Shown here piece after piece: positions 1 through 7,206 of a stretch of DNA of 12,849 nucleotides (position 1 is its first letter; every line of letters begins with the position of its first letter). Made by a program: the position numbers and the translations under genes. The notes beneath the pieces are model-generated. The model saw only the letters and a program-made list of their open reading frames with translations. It had not been told where the DNA came from and searched no databases. Source of the stretch: Propionibacteriaceae bacterium (GTDB lineage Bacteria > Actinomycetota > Actinomycetes > Propionibacteriales > Propionibacteriaceae); NCBI GenBank assembly GCA_905372155.1, contig CAJPNZ010000090.1:1-12849 (forward strand). The letters are read 5' to 3'.

Positions 1-1
1 C

Positions 2-298
2 TCCTATGGGACTACGACGAATGGTTCCACCGATGGGTTCCTCGGGTACGGATCGCCCGGGGGTGGCGATCCCGGAGTCTCTGGCGAATCGGACATGTCC
101 TTCAATCATTACGGCATCCCCGGGAAGCGCTTTTCCCAGCCGCTTCCCGATTCCGGGCTTCTCGGCGGTTCGGACGGCCCCGTCGTCGAACCGATTCCCA
201 CGAGCCCGGGGGACCACTCCATCGACCCGATCCCCAATGCTGATTCCTCCGGGCCGGCCGTTGAAAACCTCAGCGCAACGAATGAAGGGATGGTGTGA
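2..298 (+). CDS. 3' end of a Gly/Ser/Pro-rich protein (5' end outside window)
   Basis: This frame is open from the second base of the window to a TGA at 296-298, giving the last 98 residues of a protein whose start lies outside. The visible part is low complexity: a Gly/Ser/Thr-rich stretch (including GYGSPGGGDPG), then a Pro/Asp/Ser-rich tail. I see no transmembrane helix or recognisable domain. The stop overlaps the GTG start of the DUF1023 gene by four bases (295-298), which suggests translational coupling and a shared operon. An internal ATG at 95 could start a 67-residue product, but it has no convincing ribosome site and the frame continues upstream, so a truncated larger gene is preferred. 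Disordered tails of this kind are common in actinobacterial proteins encoded beside WXG100-type genes. The function cannot be named. Confidence 0.6.
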   Translation, partial: SYGTTTNGSTDGFLGYGSPGGGDPGVSGESDMSFNHYGIPGKRFSQPLPDSGLLGGSDGPVVEPIPTSPGDHSIDPIPNADSSGPAVENLSATNEGMV

Positions 299-2109
299 AC
301 ATGGCAATCACCTGGGGCGACATTCAGAACTGGAAGCACGGAAACCTGAACACGGCCATGCAGGATCTCGCGACCCTGCGCAAGGGCTTGGCGGAGGGCA
401 AGTCCGCTGCCTCGAAGGCCAAGGGGCAGATCCAGTCGACAGGAGCAGCTGCCGACGCAGCGAAGGTCTCCCTGCAGAAGCTGGTCAAAGAGCTCGGCGA
501 ACGTGTGGACGATGCCACCGAGCTGGGGCTGGCCACCTCCGAGGCCGCGGATGGCGTCTGGGACGTGGAGACCAAGATTCACGAGTGCACCTCGTTCGTG
601 GCCCAATACCCCTACCTGAGCATTGACGACGACGGGGGCGTGCATTGGGATTGGGATCTCGTCCCCAGCAGCCCGGGGGAATTTCTGAACACCATCTCAC
701 CCGTGAACTTCTCCGAACTCGGGAAGTCAACGAGTATCAGCGAAGGGTTGATTAATTCGCTCAACCCGATGGCAATTGCCAGTCCCGGGATGGCTGTGGG
801 GAAAGCGTTGTCCGATGCCGGCCCCGCCGGCCTCGTCAAGGACAACCTCGAACGGAAACAGAAGGCGGAGCAACTGAAAAAACTCATCGATGCGGCGGTC
901 AACCGGGCCGCCGAGGTTGACGAGGCCTACGCCAAGCGGCTGGTCGGTGTGCGCGACGGTACCTACGATCACTCAAAGCTGAAAGGAAAAGCGCCCCGGC
1001 TGAATCTGCCGGGACTGGGGAGCATGCCGATTCCCGGCCAGGAGGACAAGCCTTGGCCGCCTGAGGGCGTGGACAGTCCCACCGAGGTGAGCAACTGGTG
1101 GAACTCCCTGACCGAGGAAGAACGCCGGGAGTTCATGGAGAAGAACCCTGATGCCATCAGAAACCTCGACGGCATGCCGGGGCAGGTTCGCGATAAGTTG
1201 AACCGGGAAGCTCTTCCGGATGAGCTCGACCAGGCCGAGCAAGATATGAAAAATGCTCCCGCTGACAGTGAAGAGGCCAAGAAGGCCAAGCGCAGGTACG
1301 ATGATCTGAAGAAGATCCAAGAAATCATGAATCAGAAGGACCCCACGGGAAAGCCCTACCAGCTGCTGGGCCTCGACGCATCCGGCGATGGGGACGTCCG
1401 GGCGATCGTCGCGAGTGGGGATGTCGACACGGCCCAGAACGTCGGCACCGTGGTTCCCGGGATCAGCACCACTGCTCGCGACAGCATGGACGGACTGGTG
1501 GGCGAGGCCAACACGCTCCGCAACGCCTCCGGTACCGGTCACACTGCAACCGTGGCCTATCTCGGCTACGATGCGCCGCCCGCCTTCGAGCTCGGCAAGG
1601 AGCAGAACGGCAGCCTCACCGACATCGCCAGCTCGGAGACCGCCAACAAAGCTGCACCTGATCTCAACAGGTTCAACGAGGGGATCCAGACCTGGCAGGA
1701 GACTCAGGGAAGGGACCCGCGGATCACCAACCACGGCCATTCCTACGGTTCTCTTTTGACGGGCACTGCTGCGCGTGATGCGAAGATTGGCCTCCTCGAC
1801 GCAGTCGAGCTGCACGGCTCCCCCGGTGGCGGAGTCAATGACGTGCACGAGTACAACGTCCCTGATGGTCAGGTGTACACCTCGGCCAACAGGAAGGACA
1901 TCGTCTCCGGCGTCGGCCTTGACGGGTCTTTCGGGAAGGACCCGAACACGCTCGATGGTGCCAAGCACATCGCGTCCAACGACGGCGGGCACAGCGACTA
2001 CTGGAACAATCCGGAGTTCGCCGAGGACAACGCCCAGATCCTCAACGGCGAAGACCCGTCCGTCGATCGCGCCGACAACAAGGCGGAAGCCGCTACCAAG
2101 GGTCACTGA
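295..2109 (+). CDS. DUF1023-family alpha/beta hydrolase with WXG100-like helical N-terminus
   Basis: 604 residues. Residues 1-110 are predicted helical and begin with WGDIQNW, resembling WXG100/ESX-type N-termini. Around 265-305 is the segment with WNSLTEEERREF and DGMPGQVRD that usually precedes the hydrolase in this family, and a charged coiled-coil-like stretch follows (about 305-345). The DUF1023 hydrolase domain covers about 355-580. Its nucleophile elbow is GHSYGS with Ser483, and likely triad partners are Asp535 (NRKDIVS) and His566 (GGHSDYW). There is no signal peptide or membrane helix, so the protein is either cytoplasmic or exported by a type VII-like route; export is inference from the N-terminus. 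The substrate is unknown. The GTG at 295 is preferred because the purine-rich GAAGGGA (284-290) sits just upstream and the start overlaps the previous stop; ATG at 301 is the alternative. Transcription probably ends near the stem-loop at 2145-2192. Confidence 0.88.
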   Translation: MNMAITWGDIQNWKHGNLNTAMQDLATLRKGLAEGKSAASKAKGQIQSTGAAADAAKVSLQKLVKELGERVDDATELGLATSEAADGVWDVETKIHECTSFVAQYPYLSIDDDGGVHWDWDLVPSSPGEFLNTISPVNFSELGKSTSISEGLINSLNPMAIASPGMAVGKALSDAGPAGLVKDNLERKQKAEQLKKLIDAAVNRAAEVDEAYAKRLVGVRDGTYDHSKLKGKAPRLNLPGLGSMPIPGQEDKPWPPEGVDSPTEVSNWWNSLTEEERREFMEKNPDAIRNLDGMPGQVRDKLNREALPDELDQAEQDMKNAPADSEEAKKAKRRYDDLKKIQEIMNQKDPTGKPYQLLGLDASGDGDVRAIVASGDVDTAQNVGTVVPGISTTARDSMDGLVGEANTLRNASGTGHTATVAYLGYDAPPAFELGKEQNGSLTDIASSETANKAAPDLNRFNEGIQTWQETQGRDPRITNHGHSYGSLLTGTAARDAKIGLLDAVELHGSPGGGVNDVHEYNVPDGQVYTSANRKDIVSGVGLDGSFGKDPNTLDGAKHIASNDGGHSDYWNNPEFAEDNAQILNGEDPSVDRADNKAEAATKGH

Positions 2110-2144
2110 CACCCCACCACCGGCGATGCGCCGCGTGGACTGGC

Positions 2145-2192
2145 GCGAGGCGATCCGGGACAGGACCCGTGGTCATGTCCCGGATCCCTCGC
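2145..2192 (+). repeat. long stem-loop after the DUF1023 gene, possible terminator without U-tract
   Basis: The inverted repeat has GCGAGG (2145-2150) pairing with CCTCGC (2187-2192) and GATCCGGGACA (2152-2162) pairing with TGTCCCGGATC (2176-2186). C2151 is the only bulge and the loop is 13 bases. The 17 base pairs are nearly perfect. The element lies 35 bases after the DUF1023 stop and 91 bases before the methyltransferase start. No run of T follows on either strand, so it is not a classical intrinsic terminator; in high-GC actinobacteria such hairpins are often assigned a terminator role. It could also stabilise an mRNA end. Confidence 0.6.
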
Positions 2193-2220
2193 GTTCACAA
2201 TAATAACAGCACGCCCCCCT

Positions 2221-2249
2221 TTCGGAAATAGGTGAGGGTGGGTTACGCT
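2221..2249 (+). promoter_or_regulatory. candidate promoter of the methyltransferase-ABC operon
   Basis: TTCGGA (2221-2226) and TACGCT (2244-2249) are separated by exactly 17 bases. They match the -35 and -10 consensus only at 3 of 6 positions each, though the key T, A and final T of the -10 are present. The pair lies 35 bases before the methyltransferase ATG, which would give a short leader carrying an AAAGG ribosome site. This is a weak call made on spacing and position. Confidence 0.3.
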
Positions 2250-2283
2250 CAACGCTCATGCCCGAGTCGTGTGAAAGGTGAGC

Positions 2284-3117
2284 ATGAGCACGGAATCGAA
2301 ACAGGCGGGGGCCAAGGGGGAGCGGTCTGGTCCGGAGGCCGGGCGAATGCAGGGCCACTGGCTTCTGGCGAAGCTGGGCAAACGCATCCTCAGGCCCGGC
2401 GGGCGTGCCCTCACCGCGAAACTGCTGGAACAGGCGAAACCCGCCGGCGATGACGACATCGTGGAGCTCGGCCCCGGCGTCGGCGCCACCGCCGAGGTGC
2501 TGCTGCACGCCAACCCGAGGTCCTACCGGGGCGTCGACCCCAACCCGGAAGGCCGCGACGCCGTCAAGAACATCTTGAAGAAACACCCCCGGGCCGACTA
2601 TGTCGTCGCCGACGCCCGCGAAACGGGACTCGACGACACCTGCGCCGATCTCGTCGTCGGCGAGGCGATGCTCACCATCCAGGACGACGCGGGCAAGAAC
2701 GCGATCGTCGCGGAGGCAGCGCGGCTGCTGCGTCCCGGAGGCCGCTACGCCATCCACGAAATGGCGTGGCTGCCCGACCACACCGACGAGGAACGCGAAA
2801 CCGCCCGCCGGGAACTCTCCCGCGTCATCAAGGTCGGCGCCCGGCCCCTGACCCTGGAGGGCTGGACGGAACTGCTCGCAGCCCACGGGCTCGAAGCCGA
2901 ATGGCACGACCGCGCCCCCCTCCACCTCCTCGAACCCCGGCGCATCGTCTCCGACGAGGGCCTGTGGGGTGCGCTGCGGTTCTGGAACAACGCCCGCCGA
3001 CTCCCCGGCGCCCGCGACCGGCTCAAGGCGATGCGGCAGGGATTCCAGCTCCAGGGAAAACTGATGGGCGGCATCGTCATCCTCGCCCGCAAACCCGGCG
3101 CGTCGAGCACCCGATGA
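2284..3117 (+). CDS. class I SAM-dependent methyltransferase, first gene of an ABC importer operon
   Basis: 277 residues with a class I Rossmann methyltransferase fold. The SAM-binding motif I is ELGPGVG (61-67), the acidic residue closing the second strand is Asp85 (YRGVDPN), and motif II is VVADARE with Asp110. The fourth-strand region ADLVVGEAM and a post-motif RLLRPGGRYAIHEM follow. This is the Methyltransf_11 (UbiE-like) pattern. The C-terminal part (about 200-277, with EPRRIVSDEGLWGALRFW and GGIVILARKP) is probably the substrate-specific region. ATG 2284 is chosen because AAAGG (2274-2278) precedes it; GTG 2278 is possible. The stop overlaps the ABC ATPase start as ATGA (3114-3117). That tight coupling suggests it acts on the imported compound or a derivative, which is inference. 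The methyl acceptor is unknown. Confidence 0.85.
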   Translation: MSTESKQAGAKGERSGPEAGRMQGHWLLAKLGKRILRPGGRALTAKLLEQAKPAGDDDIVELGPGVGATAEVLLHANPRSYRGVDPNPEGRDAVKNILKKHPRADYVVADARETGLDDTCADLVVGEAMLTIQDDAGKNAIVAEAARLLRPGGRYAIHEMAWLPDHTDEERETARRELSRVIKVGARPLTLEGWTELLAAHGLEAEWHDRAPLHLLEPRRIVSDEGLWGALRFWNNARRLPGARDRLKAMRQGFQLQGKLMGGIVILARKPGASSTR

Positions 3118-3782
3118 CCGCCGACCTCGTCCTCGACGACGTCACCCTGGTGCGCGGCGGAAACACCCTCGTCGACGGCCTCGGCGTGGTGGTCGCACCC
3201 GGACAGACCCTCGCCGTCACGGGGGCCTCCGGGGCGGGAAAGACCACGCTGCTGAAGGCCATCTCGGGTCTCAGTCCCTGCGACCGCGGGTCGGTGACGC
3301 GCCCCGAGGGGCGGTTGGCGCAGGTGTTCCAGGAACCCCGGTTGCTGCCCTGGTACAGCGCCCACCGCAACGTCGCCCTGGTGGTCGGCGGCGATTACCC
3401 GGACCTGATCGCCCAGCAGTGGCTGGCCCGCGTCGGCCTCCAGCAGGCCACCCACCTGTATCCCCGGCAGCTGTCGGGCGGCATGCGGCAGCGGGTCGCG
3501 ATCGCGCGGGCCATGGCCACCAGCCCCACCCTGCTGCTCGTCGACGAACCGTTCTCCGCCCTCGACAAACCCCTGGCCACGGCCCTGCGAACCGACCTCG
3601 TGCAGCTGCTCGCGGAACAGGAGGTCGTGACGGTGTGGGTCACCCACGACCCCGAGGAGGCCGACGACGTCTCCCACCTCCATCTTCACCTCGACGGGCC
3701 GCCCGGCACCTGGCGGCTCACCGCCGAGACCGGCCCCGTCCCTGATCCCGAAGAATCCACCCCCCACAAGGAGACATCATGA
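3114..3782 (+). CDS. NitT/TauT-type ABC importer, ATP-binding subunit
   Basis: 222 residues, a complete ABC ATPase. Walker A is GASGAGKTT (37-45), the Q-loop Gln is Gln73 in FQEPRLLPW, the signature is LSGGMRQR (120-127), Walker B is LLLVDE (140-145) with SALD after it, and the switch histidine is His178 in WVTHD. The RLLPW sequence after the Q-loop is typical of nitrate/sulfonate/taurine-type importers (the SsuB/TauB/NrtD group). The ATG at 3114 overlaps the methyltransferase stop (ATGA), and its own TGA overlaps the next start in the same way (3779-3782). A frame running in from 2766 is only the antisense-like shadow of the methyltransferase. The subunit would work as a homodimer on the inner face of the membrane with the permease at 4813-5580. 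Confidence 0.9.
   Translation: MTADLVLDDVTLVRGGNTLVDGLGVVVAPGQTLAVTGASGAGKTTLLKAISGLSPCDRGSVTRPEGRLAQVFQEPRLLPWYSAHRNVALVVGGDYPDLIAQQWLARVGLQQATHLYPRQLSGGMRQRVAIARAMATSPTLLLVDEPFSALDKPLATALRTDLVQLLAEQEVVTVWVTHDPEEADDVSHLHLHLDGPPGTWRLTAETGPVPDPEESTPHKETS
3768..3773 (+). promoter_or_regulatory. Shine-Dalgarno site of the binding-protein gene
   Basis: AAGGAG lies five bases before ATG 3779, inside the last codons of the ATPase gene. It is the strongest ribosome site in this operon and fits the need for more binding protein than ATPase. Confidence 0.8.
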
Positions 3783-4816
3783 AACGTCGATCCCTGTTCG
3801 CCCTCACCGGACTCGGCCTGCTCGGCAGCGCGGGCCTGGTGGCCTGCTCCGGCGGCCAGCCGGCGGGGGAGGGCTCCACCTCCGCCTCGAAACTGGAAAC
3901 CCTGCGCGTCCACGTTCCCACCACCCTCGCGTTCATGGCCCCCATGGCCTCCTTCGGGACGCTCGGCAAACTCGACAGCCTCGTCGGGAAGACCGACGTG
4001 CAGAACTGGGCCAGCGTCGACGTGATGAAATCGCTGGTCGTGAACGGTGAGACCGACCTGGTGGCCACCCCCTCCTACGCCTCGGCGAACCTGTTCAACA
4101 AGGGCCTTCCCATCCGGCTGGTCGCGATGACCGTGTGGGGGATGCTCTACATCCTCGGACCGGAGGGGTCGTCGGCGCAGGGCGTCGAGGGGCTGAAGGG
4201 CAAGAAGGTGGGCGTCCCGATGCCCAACAACATGCCCGACCTGGTCTTCCGCTACCTGATGACCCAGAGCGGCATCCCCCTCGAGGGCGGGGCCGAGGGC
4301 ATCGAGGTCGTGTCCTACGACCAGGCCCCGGAGCTCGTGAAGGCCCTGATGTCCGGGCAGGTGGAGTACGCGGTGCTGCCCGAGCACGTCGCCACCGTCG
4401 CGCAGAACCAGGCCAAACAGTCCGGGAAGAACCTCGACCGCACCGCCAACCTGCAGGAGGTGTGGGCCAAGGTCACCGGCGGCCAGGCGCGTTTCCCGAT
4501 GGCCGGCGTGGTGATGCCCCAGAAGCTCGTCGACTCCAACCAGGCGCTCGTCGCCGGTGTGCTCAACGAGCTGGAGGAGGCGGTCGCGAAGGTCAACGCC
4601 CTCGACGAGAAGGCGGTTGCGGCGATCACCGCGAAAACCGAGGTGCCGGAGGCCGTGGTCAAGAACGTGATCCCGCGGCTCCAGCTCGAAATGGTCCCGG
4701 CGCAGAAGGCCAAGACCGAGCTGGAGGATTTCTACACGCGCCTGACCACCCTCAACCCCGACATCGTCGGGGGCAAGATGCCCGCCGACGACTTCTACCT
4801 TGCCGACCCCAGGTGA
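3779..4816 (+). CDS. NitT/TauT-type ABC importer, substrate-binding lipoprotein
   Basis: 345 residues. The N-terminus is a lipoprotein signal: MKRRS, a hydrophobic core, and the lipobox LVAC with Cys23, followed by a Gly/Ser-rich linker. The mature part follows the NMT1/THI5-like (COG0715) binding-protein pattern, for example DLVATPSYASANLF and the LKGKKVGVPMPNNMPD segment, in which the LxGKxVGV motif is characteristic of the family. It should be anchored on the outer face of the cytoplasmic membrane and deliver ligand to the permease. The ligand cannot be read from sequence; nitrate, sulfonates, taurine, pyrimidine precursors and other small molecules are handled by this family, and no riboswitch upstream helps decide. 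The start is fixed by the ATGA overlap with the ATPase gene and AAGGAG at 3768-3773. The stop overlaps the permease start. Confidence 0.87.
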   Translation: MKRRSLFALTGLGLLGSAGLVACSGGQPAGEGSTSASKLETLRVHVPTTLAFMAPMASFGTLGKLDSLVGKTDVQNWASVDVMKSLVVNGETDLVATPSYASANLFNKGLPIRLVAMTVWGMLYILGPEGSSAQGVEGLKGKKVGVPMPNNMPDLVFRYLMTQSGIPLEGGAEGIEVVSYDQAPELVKALMSGQVEYAVLPEHVATVAQNQAKQSGKNLDRTANLQEVWAKVTGGQARFPMAGVVMPQKLVDSNQALVAGVLNELEEAVAKVNALDEKAVAAITAKTEVPEAVVKNVIPRLQLEMVPAQKAKTELEDFYTRLTTLNPDIVGGKMPADDFYLADPR

Positions 4817-5580
4817 ACCCAGCCGAGAACGAGGCGCCGCGCTGGCGGGTCGTGCTGCTGTGGTGGCTGGGGCTCGCCCTGGTGCTGCTGGCCTGGGAGG
4901 CGGCGTCGTGGAGCCAGCCCCGCTACGTCCTGCCCGGGCCCGCAGCCACCTGGGAGGCGCTGCTGGGGCTGATCCGCGACGAGGAACTCGGCGCCGGGGT
5001 GCTGCTCACCCTCCAGCGGGCGCTGGGCGGGTTGGGGATCGCCTGCCTGATCGGGTTGCCCTGGGGCTGGGCCGCGGGCACCTGGCGGCCCGTCGAGGAA
5101 CTGACCGCGTCCTGGACTCAGCTGCTGATGGCCATCCCGCCGATCGTGATCGTCGTGGTCGGGATGCTGTGGCTGGGCCCCAGCCCGTCGGTGGTGCTGC
5201 TGGTGGTCGCGCTGGTGACGATGCCGCTGCTGGTCACCAGCCTGCGCGACGCCGTCACCAACGTCGATCCCGACCTGCTGGAAATGGCCAGGCTGTTTCG
5301 CTTCGGCCTGTGGGGCACGGTGCGGCGGGTGATCATCCCGGCCGTGGTGCCGCCGGTGCTGTCGGCGGTGACGGTAGCGGTGGGGCAGTCGATCCGGTTG
5401 ACGGTGATGGCCGAACTGCTCAGCACCACCACCGGCTTGGGCGCGGAAGTGCAGCAGGCCCGCACCAACCTGGAAACCGCCGACGTGTTCGCCCTGTCGG
5501 CGGTGATGGCGGCCCTCACCCTGGGACTGGAACTGCTGTTCCTGCGGCCCCTGAGGAACCGCCTGGCCCGGTACCGGTGA
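4813..5580 (+). CDS. NitT/TauT-type ABC importer, permease subunit
   Basis: 255 residues with about six hydrophobic segments, the usual size for SsuC/TauC-type (BPD_transp_1) permeases. The cytoplasmic EAA loop, which docks on the ATPase, is visible as EMARLFRFGLWGTVRRVIIP, with the conserved Gly and the I..P ending. The PRYVLPGPAATW segment near the N-terminus is also typical of this group. The GTG at 4813 is chosen because it overlaps the binding-protein stop (GTGA, 4813-4816) and places the first membrane helix correctly; there is no clear ribosome site, so translation is probably coupled. The same frame is open upstream to 4135 but those codons translate the binding-protein gene out of frame. 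This is the last gene of the operon. It faces the gene at 5593-7122 tail to tail with only 12 bases between stops and no obvious shared terminator. Confidence 0.88.
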   Translation: MNPAENEAPRWRVVLLWWLGLALVLLAWEAASWSQPRYVLPGPAATWEALLGLIRDEELGAGVLLTLQRALGGLGIACLIGLPWGWAAGTWRPVEELTASWTQLLMAIPPIVIVVVGMLWLGPSPSVVLLVVALVTMPLLVTSLRDAVTNVDPDLLEMARLFRFGLWGTVRRVIIPAVVPPVLSAVTVAVGQSIRLTVMAELLSTTTGLGAEVQQARTNLETADVFALSAVMAALTLGLELLFLRPLRNRLARYR

Positions 5581-5592
5581 CCCGGCTCCGGA

Positions 5593-7122
5593 TCACAGGA
5601 AATTGCACGACCCCGTCGAACCCAGCCGCGACTCGGTGCCGTCGATGTAACGCAGCCTCGGGACGGGAACCAGCGGCACCTGCCGGTCGCCCCGGGGCAC
5701 CAGCACCCCCGCTACCCGGGAAAAGGTGATCAGGTCCGCGGCCAGGGCGGCGTCGGTTCCGCTGGCCAGTTCGATGGCCCTCGCTACCGCCGGGTGCTCC
5801 CGGCGGGTCAGCCAGCCGTCGCGGTAGCTGCGGTTGAGCATCTGGAAACGCTGTTCGTCGAGGCCCTGGATGCCCCGCACCAGCAGGTCGAGGGCCTGGT
5901 CGCGTTCGGAATCGGGCAGCAGCTGCCCCAGCGTGACGCGTGCCTGCGCCAACCACTGTTCGGCGCCCTCCAGGAACTCCAGGCGCACCAGGGCGCGACG
6001 CAGCAGCCGTTCGGCGGCGACGCGGTGTTCGGGTCCGCTCTCGGCCAGGAGGGAACCCGCCTCCAGGAGCAGCAGCGCCTCGTCGCGTTCAAGGCCCGGG
6101 CGGCCCGCCAGCGAGTCCAGGAGCCGGCACACCACCGCCGCGTGATCCGGTTTTCGCTGCGGGAGCGCCGCCAGGTCCCGCAGCAGCGCAGCCACGGCCT
6201 GCGGGTCGGTCCTAGTGCTCGCGTCGGGGTGCGGGATCTCGCCCAGCCAGCGGGTCGCGTCCTGCGCATCCCGCAGGGTGCGCGACGCGTTCGCCGAGGT
6301 AGCCAGATGGGCGGGCAGGGGCAGTTTCCCGGCCTCGGCGCGGAGCCGGTCCGCCTCGTCGGGCTGGCACCAGTCGTCGAGGCAGCCGGCGCGGATGGTG
6401 AGGAGCTCGCGACGCAGCACACCGAGCCCGGAGGTTGCCCCGAGGCGGGTTTCCGCGACCTTCAGGGTCCCCAGGGCCTCGCCGATGCGTCCCGACCGGT
6501 GTTCGTGCTCCGCCCGGGCCAGCAGGAAACGGATCCCCAGCAGACCCTGCGGCGCATCCGATGGTGCGCCGTACCGGAACGTGAGCCGGTCGGCGTCCTC
6601 CAGGTGACCGGCCCGGCTGAAGGCCAGCAACAGGAGGACGCGGGTGCCAGCCTCGTGGTATTCGTCCTTGCCGCGCTGGTTCTCGGCGACGGCGTTCAAC
6701 AGGGCGGCCACCGCCTCGAAGGGGCACTCGGCCAGCAGGGCGGCCTCCCCGAGCAGCCGCCAAGCCCAGCCCGCGATCCCGGCGTCGGGGTGGGTCGTGA
6801 ACCCGGCGATGGCCTGGGTGCCCGCCGGGTCACCGCGCCTGATCCGGCAGGCCGCCAACTCCAGGCATGCAGGGGCAGCCAGCTCCCGCGACGCGGCGGG
6901 CAGCCGGCCCAGCAGCACGGCCTGCCGGGCCGAGTCGCAGGCCCGGGCGAGAGCGCCGGCCTCGCCGCGGTGGCGCTGGATGCGCGCCTCGGCGCGGAAC
7001 CCCTCGACGATCTCGTCCAGCGACCCGCCGTTCAGCATGTTGTGCTGGTGACTCCGGATGGCCTCGACGGCCTCGTCGTTCCAGCCGTCACGGTCGAGGT
7101 CGAGCGCTTTGGAGATGGTCAT
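5593..7122 (-). CDS. helical-repeat (TPR-like) protein of unknown function
   Basis: 509 residues, rich in Ala, Leu, Arg and Glu, and predicted almost entirely alpha-helical. Repeated helix pairs of about 35-40 residues with small residues at the turns (for example AWRLLGEAALLAECPFEAVA and LLLAFSRAGHLEDADRL) look like degenerate TPR units, so a protein-binding scaffold is likely. No enzyme motif, signal peptide or membrane helix is seen. The C-terminal stretch around HPAVARAIELASGTDAALAADLI is reminiscent of the helical segment that precedes CHAT protease-like domains in actinobacterial TPR-CHAT proteins, but no CHAT domain follows: only about 50 residues remain. ATG 7122 is preferred because AGGGG lies just upstream; GTG at 7125 or 7143 is possible. 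It follows the B12 importer genes on the same strand, 84 bases after btuF, so co-transcription is possible but not shown. Confidence 0.7.
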   Translation of the reverse strand: MTISKALDLDRDGWNDEAVEAIRSHQHNMLNGGSLDEIVEGFRAEARIQRHRGEAGALARACDSARQAVLLGRLPAASRELAAPACLELAACRIRRGDPAGTQAIAGFTTHPDAGIAGWAWRLLGEAALLAECPFEAVAALLNAVAENQRGKDEYHEAGTRVLLLLAFSRAGHLEDADRLTFRYGAPSDAPQGLLGIRFLLARAEHEHRSGRIGEALGTLKVAETRLGATSGLGVLRRELLTIRAGCLDDWCQPDEADRLRAEAGKLPLPAHLATSANASRTLRDAQDATRWLGEIPHPDASTRTDPQAVAALLRDLAALPQRKPDHAAVVCRLLDSLAGRPGLERDEALLLLEAGSLLAESGPEHRVAAERLLRRALVRLEFLEGAEQWLAQARVTLGQLLPDSERDQALDLLVRGIQGLDEQRFQMLNRSYRDGWLTRREHPAVARAIELASGTDAALAADLITFSRVAGVLVPRGDRQVPLVPVPRLRYIDGTESRLGSTGSCNFL

Positions 7123-7138
7123 CACTGCCCCTGTCCTT

Positions 7139-7174
7139 CCCACCCGGAGCGTACCGGGAGAAGAACCGGGTGGG
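7139..7174 (-). repeat. inverted repeat between btuF and the TPR-like gene
   Basis: CCCACCCGG (7139-7147) and CCGGGTGGG (7166-7174) can form a perfect 9-base-pair stem around an 18-base loop. Read on the minus strand it lies after the btuF stop and just before the ribosome site of the next gene. No T-run follows, so it is not a standard terminator. It may partly insulate the two genes or affect translation of the downstream one. Confidence 0.45.
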
Positions 7175-7206
7175 TGGCGGGGCCGGGGGTTCCGTGCCGG
7201 AGATTC

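Noticed and set aside
973..2112. Minus-strand open frame of 379 codons
   Set aside because: It is antisense to the DUF1023 gene, whose catalytic motifs are intact. The antisense translation has no recognisable motif.
4135..4812. N-terminal extension of the ABC permease
   Set aside because: It reads the binding-protein gene in the wrong frame, giving Arg/Gly-rich sequence. The GTGA overlap at 4813 gives a normal 255-residue permease.
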